Shown here piece after piece: positions 7,837-16,231 of a DNA stretch of 36,310 nucleotides. The translations under genes and the position numbers were made by a program. Origin of the DNA: DASQHM01 sp035632095 (GTDB taxonomy: Bacteria > Pseudomonadota > Alphaproteobacteria > Ferrovibrionales > Ferrovibrionaceae); NCBI GenBank assembly GCA_035632095.1, contig DASQHM010000028.1, positions 1 through 36,310 on the forward strand, in the 5' to 3' direction. The notes beneath the pieces are model-generated. The model searched no databases, was not told the origin of the DNA, and worked only from the letters and a program-made list of their open reading frames with translations. Each line of letters begins with the position of its first letter. The stretch's first letter is position 1.

Positions 7837-7961
7837 GTAAAAATTCACATGGGGATATAATTTTTTCTTAATGCGCCTCAAAGCGTTGCGCCGTTGCCGC
7901 AGTCTTCGGGCGGTGGAATGATGGCTGACGCTCCTGCTCCCGGCTCCACGCCCGACCCGCC

Positions 7962-8864
7962 ATGACAGCCGCCTCGCCGCGCACACCCGCCGAACCAGCT
8001 CGGCTTCGCGGCATCGCGCTCATCCTGACCGCGGTGATGATCTTCGCCTGCCTCGACACGACGGCGAAGTACCTCGGACGCCTCTATCCTGTGCCAGGGC
8101 TGGTTTGGGCCCGATATATGGTGCACATGCTGTTGATGGCCGCCGTGCTCGGGCCGCATATGCGCTGGCGCCTGATCCGCTCGGCGCACCCGCTGGCGCA
8201 GGTCGGCCGCTCGCTCTTGCTGCTGGCCAGCACCTACTTCTTCTTCAACGCGCTCCGCTTCATGCCGCTGGCGCAAGCCGCGGCGATCGGCTTCGTCTCG
8301 CCGCTGGCGGTGACGGCGCTCTCCGTTCCGTTGCTCGGCGAGAAGGTCGGCATCCGCCGCTGGTCGGCCGTGATCGTCGGCTTCCTCGGCGTGCTGGTGA
8401 TCCTGCGGCCGGGAGGCGGCATGTTGACCATGGCGGCCTTGCTGCCGCTCGGCAGCGCTCTCACCTACAGCTTCTACCAAATCATCACCCGCAAGCTCTC
8501 GGCGACCGAGGATCCCCTGGCGACGCTCTTCTACACCGCGCTGGTGGGCGCAGCCGGGACCACGCTCGCGCTTCCGCTCGGCTTCGCCATGCCGCAGGGC
8601 TGGCACATCGTTCTGGTCGCGGCCATGGGCGTCTTCGGCGGCCTCGGGCATTTCCTGCTGATCAAGGCGTTCCGCGATGCGCCCGCCTCGCTGCTGGCGC
8701 CGTTCTCCTATTCGCAACTCCTCTACAGCACCGTCTTCGGCTACCTGGTGTTCGGCGATTTTCCCGATGCCTGGGCCCTGGTCGGCATGGCTATCATCGT
8801 CGCTAGCGGAATATATGTGGGCTACCGCGAAAGTATTCGCGCGCGGCAGGAGCGCGCGGCCTAG
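7962..8864 (+). CDS. EamA/DMT-superfamily permease
   Basis: A 300-residue membrane protein with about ten hydrophobic helices arranged as two EamA repeats of five (roughly 15-145 and 150-290). Typical signatures are present: FMPLAQAAAIGFVSPL and PLLGEKVGIRRW at the end of the first repeat, PFSYSQLLYSTVFGYLVFGD in the second. The family exports or takes up small metabolites, amino acids or drugs across the inner membrane; the substrate cannot be read from sequence. The ATG overlaps the stop of a 15-codon ORF in front of it. At the other end its TAG (8862-8864) shares two bases with the stop of the convergent aldolase-like gene. Confidence 0.88.
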   Translation: MTAASPRTPAEPARLRGIALILTAVMIFACLDTTAKYLGRLYPVPGLVWARYMVHMLLMAAVLGPHMRWRLIRSAHPLAQVGRSLLLLASTYFFFNALRFMPLAQAAAIGFVSPLAVTALSVPLLGEKVGIRRWSAVIVGFLGVLVILRPGGGMLTMAALLPLGSALTYSFYQIITRKLSATEDPLATLFYTALVGAAGTTLALPLGFAMPQGWHIVLVAAMGVFGGLGHFLLIKAFRDAPASLLAPFSYSQLLYSTVFGYLVFGDFPDAWALVGMAIIVASGIYVGYRESIRARQERAA

Positions 8865-10030
8865 ATCGCGCCGCGTGCGTCGACGGGCCAGATGTCGACC
8901 AGGGTATCGCCACGCACGCAGTGATAGTGGTCGTAGAGATTGACCGTGGGATCGCAGTGCGGCACCACGCACGACACCACGGCGCCGAGCGGCAATGAGT
9001 CACCCGGCGCGGCGAACACGACTGCGCCGTGCTCATCGCCCTGGTAGCGGTAGGTGGCGCCGGACGGCGCGCCCGCGGCGATCGCCGGCTTCGGACCGTC
9101 GGTGGCGAAGCGCTTCAGGCCGGCGTCGGTGGTGACGAAGCCCGGCGCATTGGCGCTGACCACGGTCGTCTGCACGAACAGCGCGTTCTCGAACGGCGGA
9201 CGGTTGGCCGCCTCGCGCAGCGTGATGCGGTCGTAGTCGACGTCCATGAAGACATAGGAGCCAGCCTGCAGCTCGCCGAAGGCGCGCGCGCGGGCGTCGA
9301 TGTCGTGGGTGCCGGTGCCGCCGCCGCTCACCACGGCCGGCGCCAGCCGGCGCTGGATCAGCGCCTCGACCAGGGCGCGGAGCCGTTCGTGCTGCTGGCG
9401 CGACTTCGCCAGACGCTCGGCATAATCCGGCACATGTTGGAGCTGCCCGGCATAGGCTTGGACGCCGGCGAACCTCAGCGAATTCGCCCGCGCGATCCGC
9501 TCCGCCAGCGCCACGGCCGCCTCGATGCTGGCGGCGCCGGTCCGGTGCAGCCCGATATCGAAATCGACCAGCAGCGCGACCGGCCGTCCTTCGGCCTCAG
9601 CCGCCTTGGCAATGGCGTCCACGTTGTCCGGGTGGTCGGCCACCGCCAGCAAGCCCTTGGCGCGGCCGTTGAGCGCGACCAGGCGCTCGACGCGGCCGGC
9701 GCCCACTGCCGGCGAGGTCAACAGGACGCCGGCGATTTCGCCCTCGACTATGCACTCCGCCTCGCCGAGCGTCGCACAGGCAATGCCGATGGCACCGGCG
9801 GCGACCTGCGCCCGCGCGATGGCGACCGACTTGTGGGTCTTGGCGTGGGGCCTGAGCGCCAATCCGGCGGCGCGGCAATAGCCCGCCATGGCGGCGATGT
9901 TGCCTTCCAGCCGGTCCAGGTCGAGCACGAGCGCTGGCGTGGCCAGCCGGCCGCGCGATCCGGGGACGCCGATGAGTGCTTGGTTGGGCGCCGAGCGAGC
10001 GGTCTCGGTCTCACGGCACGGGATTGACAC
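8861..10030 (-). CDS. D-threonine aldolase / D-serine dehydratase-like PLP enzyme (DSD1 family)
   Basis: A 389-residue protein with an N-terminal alanine-racemase-type barrel and a C-terminal D-serine-dehydratase-like domain. The PLP lysine is in RPHAKTHK (about 60-67). SGGGTGT near 240 binds the cofactor phosphate, and VPHCDPTVNLYDHYH near the C-terminus holds the His/Cys ligands of the divalent metal used by this family. Members cleave or dehydrate beta-hydroxy-D-amino acids: D-threonine aldolase, D-serine dehydratase and beta-hydroxyaspartate aldolase all belong here, and sequence alone does not choose among them. It starts at GTG 10028-10030 after GAGGT. It is divergent from the Liv-type transporter operon, which could import its substrate; that link is inference from position only. 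Confidence 0.85.
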   Translation of the reverse strand: MSIPCRETETARSAPNQALIGVPGSRGRLATPALVLDLDRLEGNIAAMAGYCRAAGLALRPHAKTHKSVAIARAQVAAGAIGIACATLGEAECIVEGEIAGVLLTSPAVGAGRVERLVALNGRAKGLLAVADHPDNVDAIAKAAEAEGRPVALLVDFDIGLHRTGAASIEAAVALAERIARANSLRFAGVQAYAGQLQHVPDYAERLAKSRQQHERLRALVEALIQRRLAPAVVSGGGTGTHDIDARARAFGELQAGSYVFMDVDYDRITLREAANRPPFENALFVQTTVVSANAPGFVTTDAGLKRFATDGPKPAIAAGAPSGATYRYQGDEHGAVVFAAPGDSLPLGAVVSCVVPHCDPTVNLYDHYHCVRGDTLVDIWPVDARGAI

Positions 10031-10114
10031 CGGCTTTTACCTCTTTCCTCGCGTCACGATAACGGCCGGCCGCTCGCCCGGCCACGTCAATCGCGCTTGC
10101 CATGCCAGCCGATA

Positions 10115-10131
10115 CTTTGTTAGCTACAAAG
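10115..10131. promoter_or_regulatory. Candidate operator palindrome between aldolase gene and liv operon
   Basis: CTTTGT (10115-10120) and ACAAAG (10126-10131) form a perfect inverted repeat around TAGCT; removing one T would make the whole site a perfect palindrome. It lies in the 271-base divergent gap (10031-10301), where a regulator could control both directions. No regulator gene is adjacent. The rest of the gap shows no other clear feature. Confidence 0.4.
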
Positions 10132-10301
10132 GCTTTTTTGCAGAGTAACAAGAGCCAGGCGGCAAAGCACCGCGGGACGCCGGTCACCTTTCAAACACGA
10201 GCCAACGCACGGCCCCGGCCGGACTACCGGAGGGGAGCAGGTTGCTCTGTTTGGAGGCGGGCCCGGAACGGAGCGCGGTTCTCGCTCCGGGAAGGCAGGG
10301 A

Positions 10302-11049
10302 ATGGACGAGACCTACATCCTCGAAACATCGGGGCTCACTAAGGAATTCAAGGGCTTCGTCGCCGTCCGCGACGTCGCCCTGAAGGTCCGCCGCAATACC
10401 ATTCACGCCTTGATCGGCCCCAATGGTGCCGGCAAAACCACCGTCTTCAACCTGCTGACCAAGTTCCTGACCCCGACGGCCGGCCGCATCTTCTACAAGG
10501 GCGAGGACATAACCCGCACGCATCCGGCGGCCATCGCGCGGAGCGGCATGGTCCGCTCGTTCCAGATCTCCGCGGTGTTTCCGCACCTGAGCGTGCGCGA
10601 GAACGTGCGCGTCGCCCTGCAACGCCGCCTCGGTATCTCGTTCCAATTCTGGCGCTCGGAAACCTGCCTCGACAAATTGAACGCACGCGCCCTCGACTTG
10701 ATCAAATCGGTCGGCATCGCCGAGTTCGCCGAGGTGCCGGCGGTGGAGCTGCCCTATGGGCGCAAGCGCGCGCTCGAGATCGCCACCACGCTGGCGCTCG
10801 ATCCGGAAATGCTGCTGCTCGACGAGCCCATGGCCGGTCTCGGCCACGAGGACATCGGGCGCATCAGCCAACTCGTCAAAACCGTGGCGAAGGATCGCAC
10901 GGTGCTCATGGTCGAGCACAACATGAGCGTCGTCGCCGATCTATCCGACACGATCACGGTGATGCAGCGTGGCGAGATTCTCGCGGAAGGACCTTACGAG
11001 CAGGTGTCGAAGAACCCGCAAGTGATCGAAGCCTATGTGGGGACCGGGC

Positions 11050-11057
<8 letters not shown>
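10302..11057 (+). CDS. livG: Branched-chain amino acid-type ABC transporter ATPase (LivG-like)
   Basis: A 251-residue ATP-binding subunit. Walker A is GPNGAGKT near 38-45, Walker B MLLLDEP near 168-174, and the switch histidine is in VEHN near 206. The signature loop reads LPYGRKR instead of LSGGQ, within the range seen in LivG proteins. The ISAVFPHLSVRENVRVAL segment is typical of LivG. ATG 10302 follows AGGG; an in-frame start 60 bases upstream has no better support. It is first in a five-gene operon and overlaps the next gene by eight bases. With LivF it powers import through LivH/LivM. The substrate class is most often amino acids but can be urea, amides or aromatic acids. Confidence 0.9.
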
Positions 11058-11769
<712 letters not shown>

Positions 11770-11804
11770 TGGCCTTTAATCGCATTGCAACCGGGAGGAC
11801 ACAC

Positions 11805-13004
11805 ATGAAGCTTTCCACCATGCTCATCGGCGCGGCCGCACTGGCGCTCGCGTCGGGCGGCGCACAAGCGCAGGTCAAACTGGGCGTACTCAACGATATG
11901 TCGAGCCTTTACGCCGACATCGGCGGCAAGGGCTCGGTGCTCGCGGCCCAACTCGCGGTCGAGGATTTCGGCGGCAGCGTGCTCGGCCAGCCGGTGACCA
12001 TCGTCTTCGGCGATCACCAGAACAAGCCCGACGTCGGCAGCGGCATCGCCAAGCAGTGGCTCGATACCGACCACGTCACCGCCATCGTCGACGTGCCGAC
12101 ATCGTCCGTGGCGCTCGCCATCCAGGAGGTGATGCGCGACAAGAAGCGCATCTTCCTCATGTCGGGCCCCGCCTCGTCCGACATCAGCGGCAAGGCGTGC
12201 TCGCCCTATGGATTCCAGCTCACCTACGACACCTACGCGCTGGCGCACGGCACCGGCGGCGCTTTGGTGAAGCAGGGCGGCGACACCTGGTTCTTCCTCA
12301 CGTCGGACTACGCATTCGGCCATGCGCTCGAGCGCGACACGGCCGATGCGGTGACCAAGGCGGGCGGCAAGGTGCTCGGCGCCGTGCGCCATCCACTCAA
12401 CACGCAGGACTTCTCGTCGTTCCTGCTGCAGGCGCAAGCCTCCAAAGCCAAGGTGATCGGCCTCGCCAACGCGGGCGGCGACACCATCAACTCGATCAAG
12501 CAGGCGGCCGAGTTCGGCATCGTCTCCGGCGGCCAGCGGCTCGCCGGCTTGCTGGTGTTCATCAGCGACGTGCACGCGCTCGGGCTGAAGACGGCGCAAG
12601 GGCTGGTGATCACCGACGCCTGGTATTGGGACATGAACGACGAGTCCCGCGCCTGGGCCAAGCGCTTCATGGCCAAGAACGACAACAAGGCGCCCTCCTT
12701 TACCCAGGCCGGCGTCTATAGCGAAGTGCTGCATTACCTGCAGGCGGTCAAGGCCGCAGGGACCGTGGATGCCGACAAGGTCGCGGCAGAGTTCCGCAAG
12801 GCTCCGATCGACGACTTCATGGGCCACAACGTCAGGATCCGCGAGGACGGCCGCGCCGAGCGGGAGTTCCTGCTCGTCCAGGTCAAGAAGCCGGACGAGT
12901 CGAAGTACGCATACGACTACTACAAGATCCTCAGCAAAATCCCCGCCAGCGAAGCGCTGCGCCCGCTTAGCGAAAGCGAGTGCCCGCTGGTCAAGAAGAG
13001 CTGA
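11805..13004 (+). CDS. Periplasmic binding protein of the Liv-type ABC transporter
   Basis: A 399-residue type I periplasmic binding protein. The signal peptide is MKLSTMLIGAAALALASG with cleavage predicted after AQA near residue 23, followed by the mature start QVKLGVLNDMSSLYADIGG. Family landmarks are VTAIVDVPTSSVALAIQEV, WFFLTSDYAFGHALERDT and the FSSFLLQAQASKAKVIGLAN segment. A GGGAGG ribosome site sits seven bases ahead of ATG 11805. It captures the substrate for LivGFHM. Bradyrhizobial relatives are many and mostly uncharacterised, so the ligand is not known. A terminator-like hairpin follows the gene and may set its expression above that of the permeases. Confidence 0.9.
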   Translation: MKLSTMLIGAAALALASGGAQAQVKLGVLNDMSSLYADIGGKGSVLAAQLAVEDFGGSVLGQPVTIVFGDHQNKPDVGSGIAKQWLDTDHVTAIVDVPTSSVALAIQEVMRDKKRIFLMSGPASSDISGKACSPYGFQLTYDTYALAHGTGGALVKQGGDTWFFLTSDYAFGHALERDTADAVTKAGGKVLGAVRHPLNTQDFSSFLLQAQASKAKVIGLANAGGDTINSIKQAAEFGIVSGGQRLAGLLVFISDVHALGLKTAQGLVITDAWYWDMNDESRAWAKRFMAKNDNKAPSFTQAGVYSEVLHYLQAVKAAGTVDADKVAAEFRKAPIDDFMGHNVRIREDGRAEREFLLVQVKKPDESKYAYDYYKILSKIPASEALRPLSESECPLVKKS

Positions 13005-13021
13005 GGCCAACAATGAAGCGG

Positions 13022-13052
13022 ACGCGGCGCCGCAGGTCCGGCGCCGCGTTTT
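13022..13052 (+). terminator. Intra-operon hairpin with short T run (attenuator candidate)
   Basis: A ten-base stem, ACGCGGCGCC (13022-13031) with GGCGCCGCGT (13040-13049), an eight-base loop, and TTTT ending at 13052. It lies between the binding-protein and permease genes. The T run is short, so it may terminate only part of the transcripts or protect the 3' end of the binding-protein mRNA. Confidence 0.5.
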
Positions 13053-13089
13053 GCTGCATCCGTCCGGCTAATCGAGGGGCCCGGTCACG

Positions 13090-13971
13090 ATGAGCACATT
13101 GTTCGGCGTATCGACACAGGCTTTGTTCGGGCAGCTTCTGCTCGGGCTCATCAACGGCTCGTTCTACGCCATGCTGAGCCTCGGCCTCGCCGTCATCTTC
13201 GGCATGCTGAACGTCATCAACTTCACCCACGGCGCCCAATTCATGATGGGCGCGTTCGTGGCCTGGATGATCCTGAACTGGTTCGGCCTGCCCTACTGGG
13301 CGGCGCTGGTCATCGCGCCGATCGTGATCGCCGCCGTCGGGATCGTGCTGGAGCGGTTGTTCCTGCGCCGGCTCTATCATCTCGATCATCTCTACGGCCT
13401 GCTGCTGACCTTCGGCATCGCCATCATCATCGAGGGCCTGTTCCGCTATCAGTTCGGTTCTTCCGGTCAGGCCTACGACAATCCCATTCCGGGCGGCCAG
13501 AACCTCGGCTTCATGTTCCTGCCCTATTACCGCGGCTGGGTGGTGGCGGTCTCGCTCGCCGTCTGTCTCGGCACCTGGTACGTGATCGAGCGCACCAAGC
13601 TCGGCTCCTACTTGCGCGCGGCCACCGAGAACCCGGCGCTGGTGCAGGCCTTCGGCATCAACGTGCCGCGCATGATCATGCTGACCTACGGCTTCGGCGT
13701 CGGGCTCGCGGCGCTGGCCGGCGTCCTCGCGGCGCCGATGCAAAACGTGAGCGCGCTGATGGGCACCAATCTTATCGTCGTGGTGTTCGCCGTGGTGGTG
13801 ATCGGCGGCATGGGATCCATCATGGGTTCGATCGTGACCGGCTTTGCGCTCGGCATCGTCGAGGGCTTCACCAAGGTGTTCTATCCGGAAGCCTCCAACT
13901 CCGTGATCTTCGTCATCATGGCCATCGTGCTGTTGATCAAGCCTGCCGGATTGTTCGGCACGGCGCGTTGA
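13090..13971 (+). CDS. livH: Liv-type ABC transporter permease (LivH-like)
   Basis: A 293-residue inner-membrane permease with about eight helices. The opening LLLGLINGSFYAMLSLGLAV, then NFTHGAQFMMGAF, is diagnostic for LivH. A cytoplasmic loop (RAATENPALVQAFGIN) follows the central helices, with the EAA-like coupling region and GGMGSIMGSIVTGFALG near the C-terminus. ATG 13090 follows GAGGGG. It forms the channel with LivM. Confidence 0.92.
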   Translation: MSTLFGVSTQALFGQLLLGLINGSFYAMLSLGLAVIFGMLNVINFTHGAQFMMGAFVAWMILNWFGLPYWAALVIAPIVIAAVGIVLERLFLRRLYHLDHLYGLLLTFGIAIIIEGLFRYQFGSSGQAYDNPIPGGQNLGFMFLPYYRGWVVAVSLAVCLGTWYVIERTKLGSYLRAATENPALVQAFGINVPRMIMLTYGFGVGLAALAGVLAAPMQNVSALMGTNLIVVVFAVVVIGGMGSIMGSIVTGFALGIVEGFTKVFYPEASNSVIFVIMAIVLLIKPAGLFGTAR

Positions 13972-13996
13972 AGAGAGACACCAGGGAGACCGGTCC

Positions 13997-14947
13997 ATGC
14001 AGCGGTATGTCATCCCGATCATCCTGATCGCCTTGGCGCTGGTGGCCCCGGCGGTGGTGTATCCGGTGTTCCTGATGAAGGCGCTCTGTTTCGCGCTCTT
14101 CGCCTTGGCCTTCAATCTGCTGATCGGCTATGTCGGCCTGCTGTCGTTCGGCCATGCCGCGTTCTTCGGCGGCGCCGCCTACATCACGGCCCATACGGTC
14201 AAGGTGCTCGGCTGGTCGCCCGAACTCGGCATTCTCGCCGGCGTGCTCGCCGCGACCGCCATGGGCGTCGTCATCGGCGCTCTCGCCATTCGCCGCCAGG
14301 GCATCTACTTCGCCATGATCACGCTTGCGCTGTCGCAGATGGTGTATTTCTACGCGCTGCAGGCGAAGTTCACCCACGGCGAGGACGGCATCCAGGCGGT
14401 GCCGCGCCTGCCCATGTTCGGCTTCATCCATATCCACAATGATCTGACGCTCTACTACGTCGTCCTGGCGATCTTCCTGTTCGGGTTCTGGATCGTTTAT
14501 CGGACCATCCATTCGCCCTTCGGCCAGGTGCTCAAGGCAATCCGCGAGAACGAACCGCGTGCGATCTCGCTCGGCTACAACGTGGAGCGCTACAAGCTGC
14601 TGGCTTTCGTGCTCTCGACCGCGCTGGCCGGATTGGCGGGCGCCACCAAGTCCATCGTGTTCCAGCTCGCCTCGCTCACCGACGTGCAATGGCAGATGTC
14701 GGGCGAAGTGGTGCTGATGACCCTGGTCGGCGGGCTTGGCACCGTATTCGGTCCGGTGGTCGGCGCCTTCGTCGTCGTCACCATGCAGACCTACCTGGCC
14801 GAGTACGGCGAATGGGTGCAGGTCATTCAGGGCGTGATCTTCGTGATCGTCGTCCTGCTGTTCCGCCGCGGCATTGTCGGCGAGATCCTGGCGCTTTGGC
14901 GGCGCCAGAGGCCGGCCCCCGCGGTGGCGCCCGCGCCGGCCGAATGA
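13997..14947 (+). CDS. livM: Liv-type ABC transporter permease (LivM-like)
   Basis: A 316-residue permease with about nine helices. Typical LivM signatures are present: FALAFNLLIGYVGLLSFGHA near the start, IRRQGIYFAMITLALSQM in the middle, AIRENEPRAISLGYNV in the cytoplasmic loop, and LVGGLGTVFGPVVGAFVV near the end. It follows livH by 25 bases with GGGAGA upstream of the ATG. Last gene of the importer operon. No strong terminator is seen before the TRAP binding-protein gene 115 bases downstream. Confidence 0.92.
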   Translation: MQRYVIPIILIALALVAPAVVYPVFLMKALCFALFALAFNLLIGYVGLLSFGHAAFFGGAAYITAHTVKVLGWSPELGILAGVLAATAMGVVIGALAIRRQGIYFAMITLALSQMVYFYALQAKFTHGEDGIQAVPRLPMFGFIHIHNDLTLYYVVLAIFLFGFWIVYRTIHSPFGQVLKAIRENEPRAISLGYNVERYKLLAFVLSTALAGLAGATKSIVFQLASLTDVQWQMSGEVVLMTLVGGLGTVFGPVVGAFVVVTMQTYLAEYGEWVQVIQGVIFVIVVLLFRRGIVGEILALWRRQRPAPAVAPAPAE

Positions 14948-15062
14948 GCCTACTCGGCTGACATTTGGGCACGGCAGCGTGTAGTATTCGCGGCAGTCGA
15001 GTCGAAAATTGGGCCGGCCGGACCATGTCGACCGAAAGGCTTCACCTAGGGAGAGAACATCA

Positions 15063-16145
15063 ATGAAAAGACGCGCATTTCTGAAGACGGCGGGCCTTGG
15101 CGTTGCGGGGAGCGTCATTGCCGCGCCAGCGATCGCGCAGACGCAGCCGGAGATCAAGTGGCGCCTTGCGGCAAGCTGGCCGAAGAGCCTGGACACGCTC
15201 TACGGCGCCGCCGAAAGGCTCGCCACGATCGTCGCCGAAGCAACCGACAACAGGTTCCAGATCCGCACCTTCGCGGCCGGCGAGATCGTGCCGGCGCTGC
15301 AGGTGCTCGATGCTGTGCAGAACAACACGGTCGAGCTCGGCCATACCGCCGCCTACTACTATGTCGGCAAGGATCCGACCTTCACCTTCGATACCACCGT
15401 GCCGTTCGGCATGAACAAGCGTATCCAGGACGCCTGGTATTGGCATGGCGGCGGGCTGGCGCTGATGCGGGAGTTCTTCGCCGGCTATAACGTCTACAAC
15501 ATTCCAGGCGGCAACACCGGCGCACAGATGGGCGGCTGGTATCGCAAGGAGATCAAGACCGTCGAGGATCTCAAGGGCCTCAAGTTCCGCATCGGCGGCT
15601 GGGCCGGCGCGGTTCTGACCAAGCTCGGCGTGGTGCCGCAGCAGATCGGCGGCGGCGACATCTATCCGGCGCTCGAAAAGGGCACCATCGACGCGGCCGA
15701 GTGGGTGGGCCCCTACGACGACGAGAAACTCGGCTTCTACAAGGTGGCGAAATACTACTACTACCCGGGCTGGTGGGAGGGCAACGCGCAGCTCTCGGTG
15801 CTCGTCAACATGGAGCAGTGGAACAAACTGCCGAAGTCCTACCAGCGAATCTTCGAGACGGCATGTGCCGAGTGCGTCACCTGGACGACCGCCAAGTACG
15901 ATGCCGAAAACCCGGCGGCGCTCCGCCGCCTGGTCGCCGGCGGCACGATCTTGCGGCCGTTCTCGAAAGAGATTCTCGACGCCTGCTACAAGGCCGCCTA
16001 TGAGCTCTATGGCGAAGAATCGGCGCGCAACGCCAAATTCAAGAAGGTGTACGAGCCCTGGAAGAAGTTTCTCGACGAGGAACATCTGTGGTTCCGGGTC
16101 GAGGAGCAGCAGTTCGACAACTACATGTATTCACACCAAGTGTAG
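15063..16145 (+). CDS. TRAP transporter substrate-binding protein (DctP/TakP-like)
   Basis: A 360-residue periplasmic binding protein with a twin-arginine signal (MKRRAFLKTAG) and cleavage predicted after AIA near residue 24. Landmarks match the TakP/FcbT1 branch (COG4663): AAGEIVPALQVLDAV, PGGNTGAQMGGWY, LKGLKFRIGG, AAEWVGPYDDEKLGFY and YYYYPGWWEG. TakP of Rhodobacter sphaeroides binds 2-oxo acids such as pyruvate, and other members carry aromatic or mannitol-type substrates, so a small carboxylate is likely but not proven. ATG 15063 follows AGGGAGAG. The matching membrane subunits are on the opposite strand, converging on a shared terminator. The Tat signal suggests folding before export. 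Confidence 0.9.
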   Translation: MKRRAFLKTAGLGVAGSVIAAPAIAQTQPEIKWRLAASWPKSLDTLYGAAERLATIVAEATDNRFQIRTFAAGEIVPALQVLDAVQNNTVELGHTAAYYYVGKDPTFTFDTTVPFGMNKRIQDAWYWHGGGLALMREFFAGYNVYNIPGGNTGAQMGGWYRKEIKTVEDLKGLKFRIGGWAGAVLTKLGVVPQQIGGGDIYPALEKGTIDAAEWVGPYDDEKLGFYKVAKYYYYPGWWEGNAQLSVLVNMEQWNKLPKSYQRIFETACAECVTWTTAKYDAENPAALRRLVAGGTILRPFSKEILDACYKAAYELYGEESARNAKFKKVYEPWKKFLDEEHLWFRVEEQQFDNYMYSHQV

Positions 16146-16178
16146 GCCCGAAGGTCTCGATCCGCCTGCACTAGCGAA

Positions 16179-16205
16179 AGGCCCCGCGAAAGCGGGGCCT
16201 TTTTT
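16179..16205 (+). terminator. Strong rho-independent terminator between dctP and dctM
   Basis: AGGCCCCGC (16179-16187), tetraloop GAAA, GCGGGGCCT (16192-16200), then TTTTT to 16205. The nine-base stem is perfect. On the minus strand the hairpin is followed only by a short T run, so it may also partly end the convergent permease transcript. Confidence 0.92.
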
Positions 16206-16231
16206 CTGGCAGCCGGCGCTGTCGGACGTTC

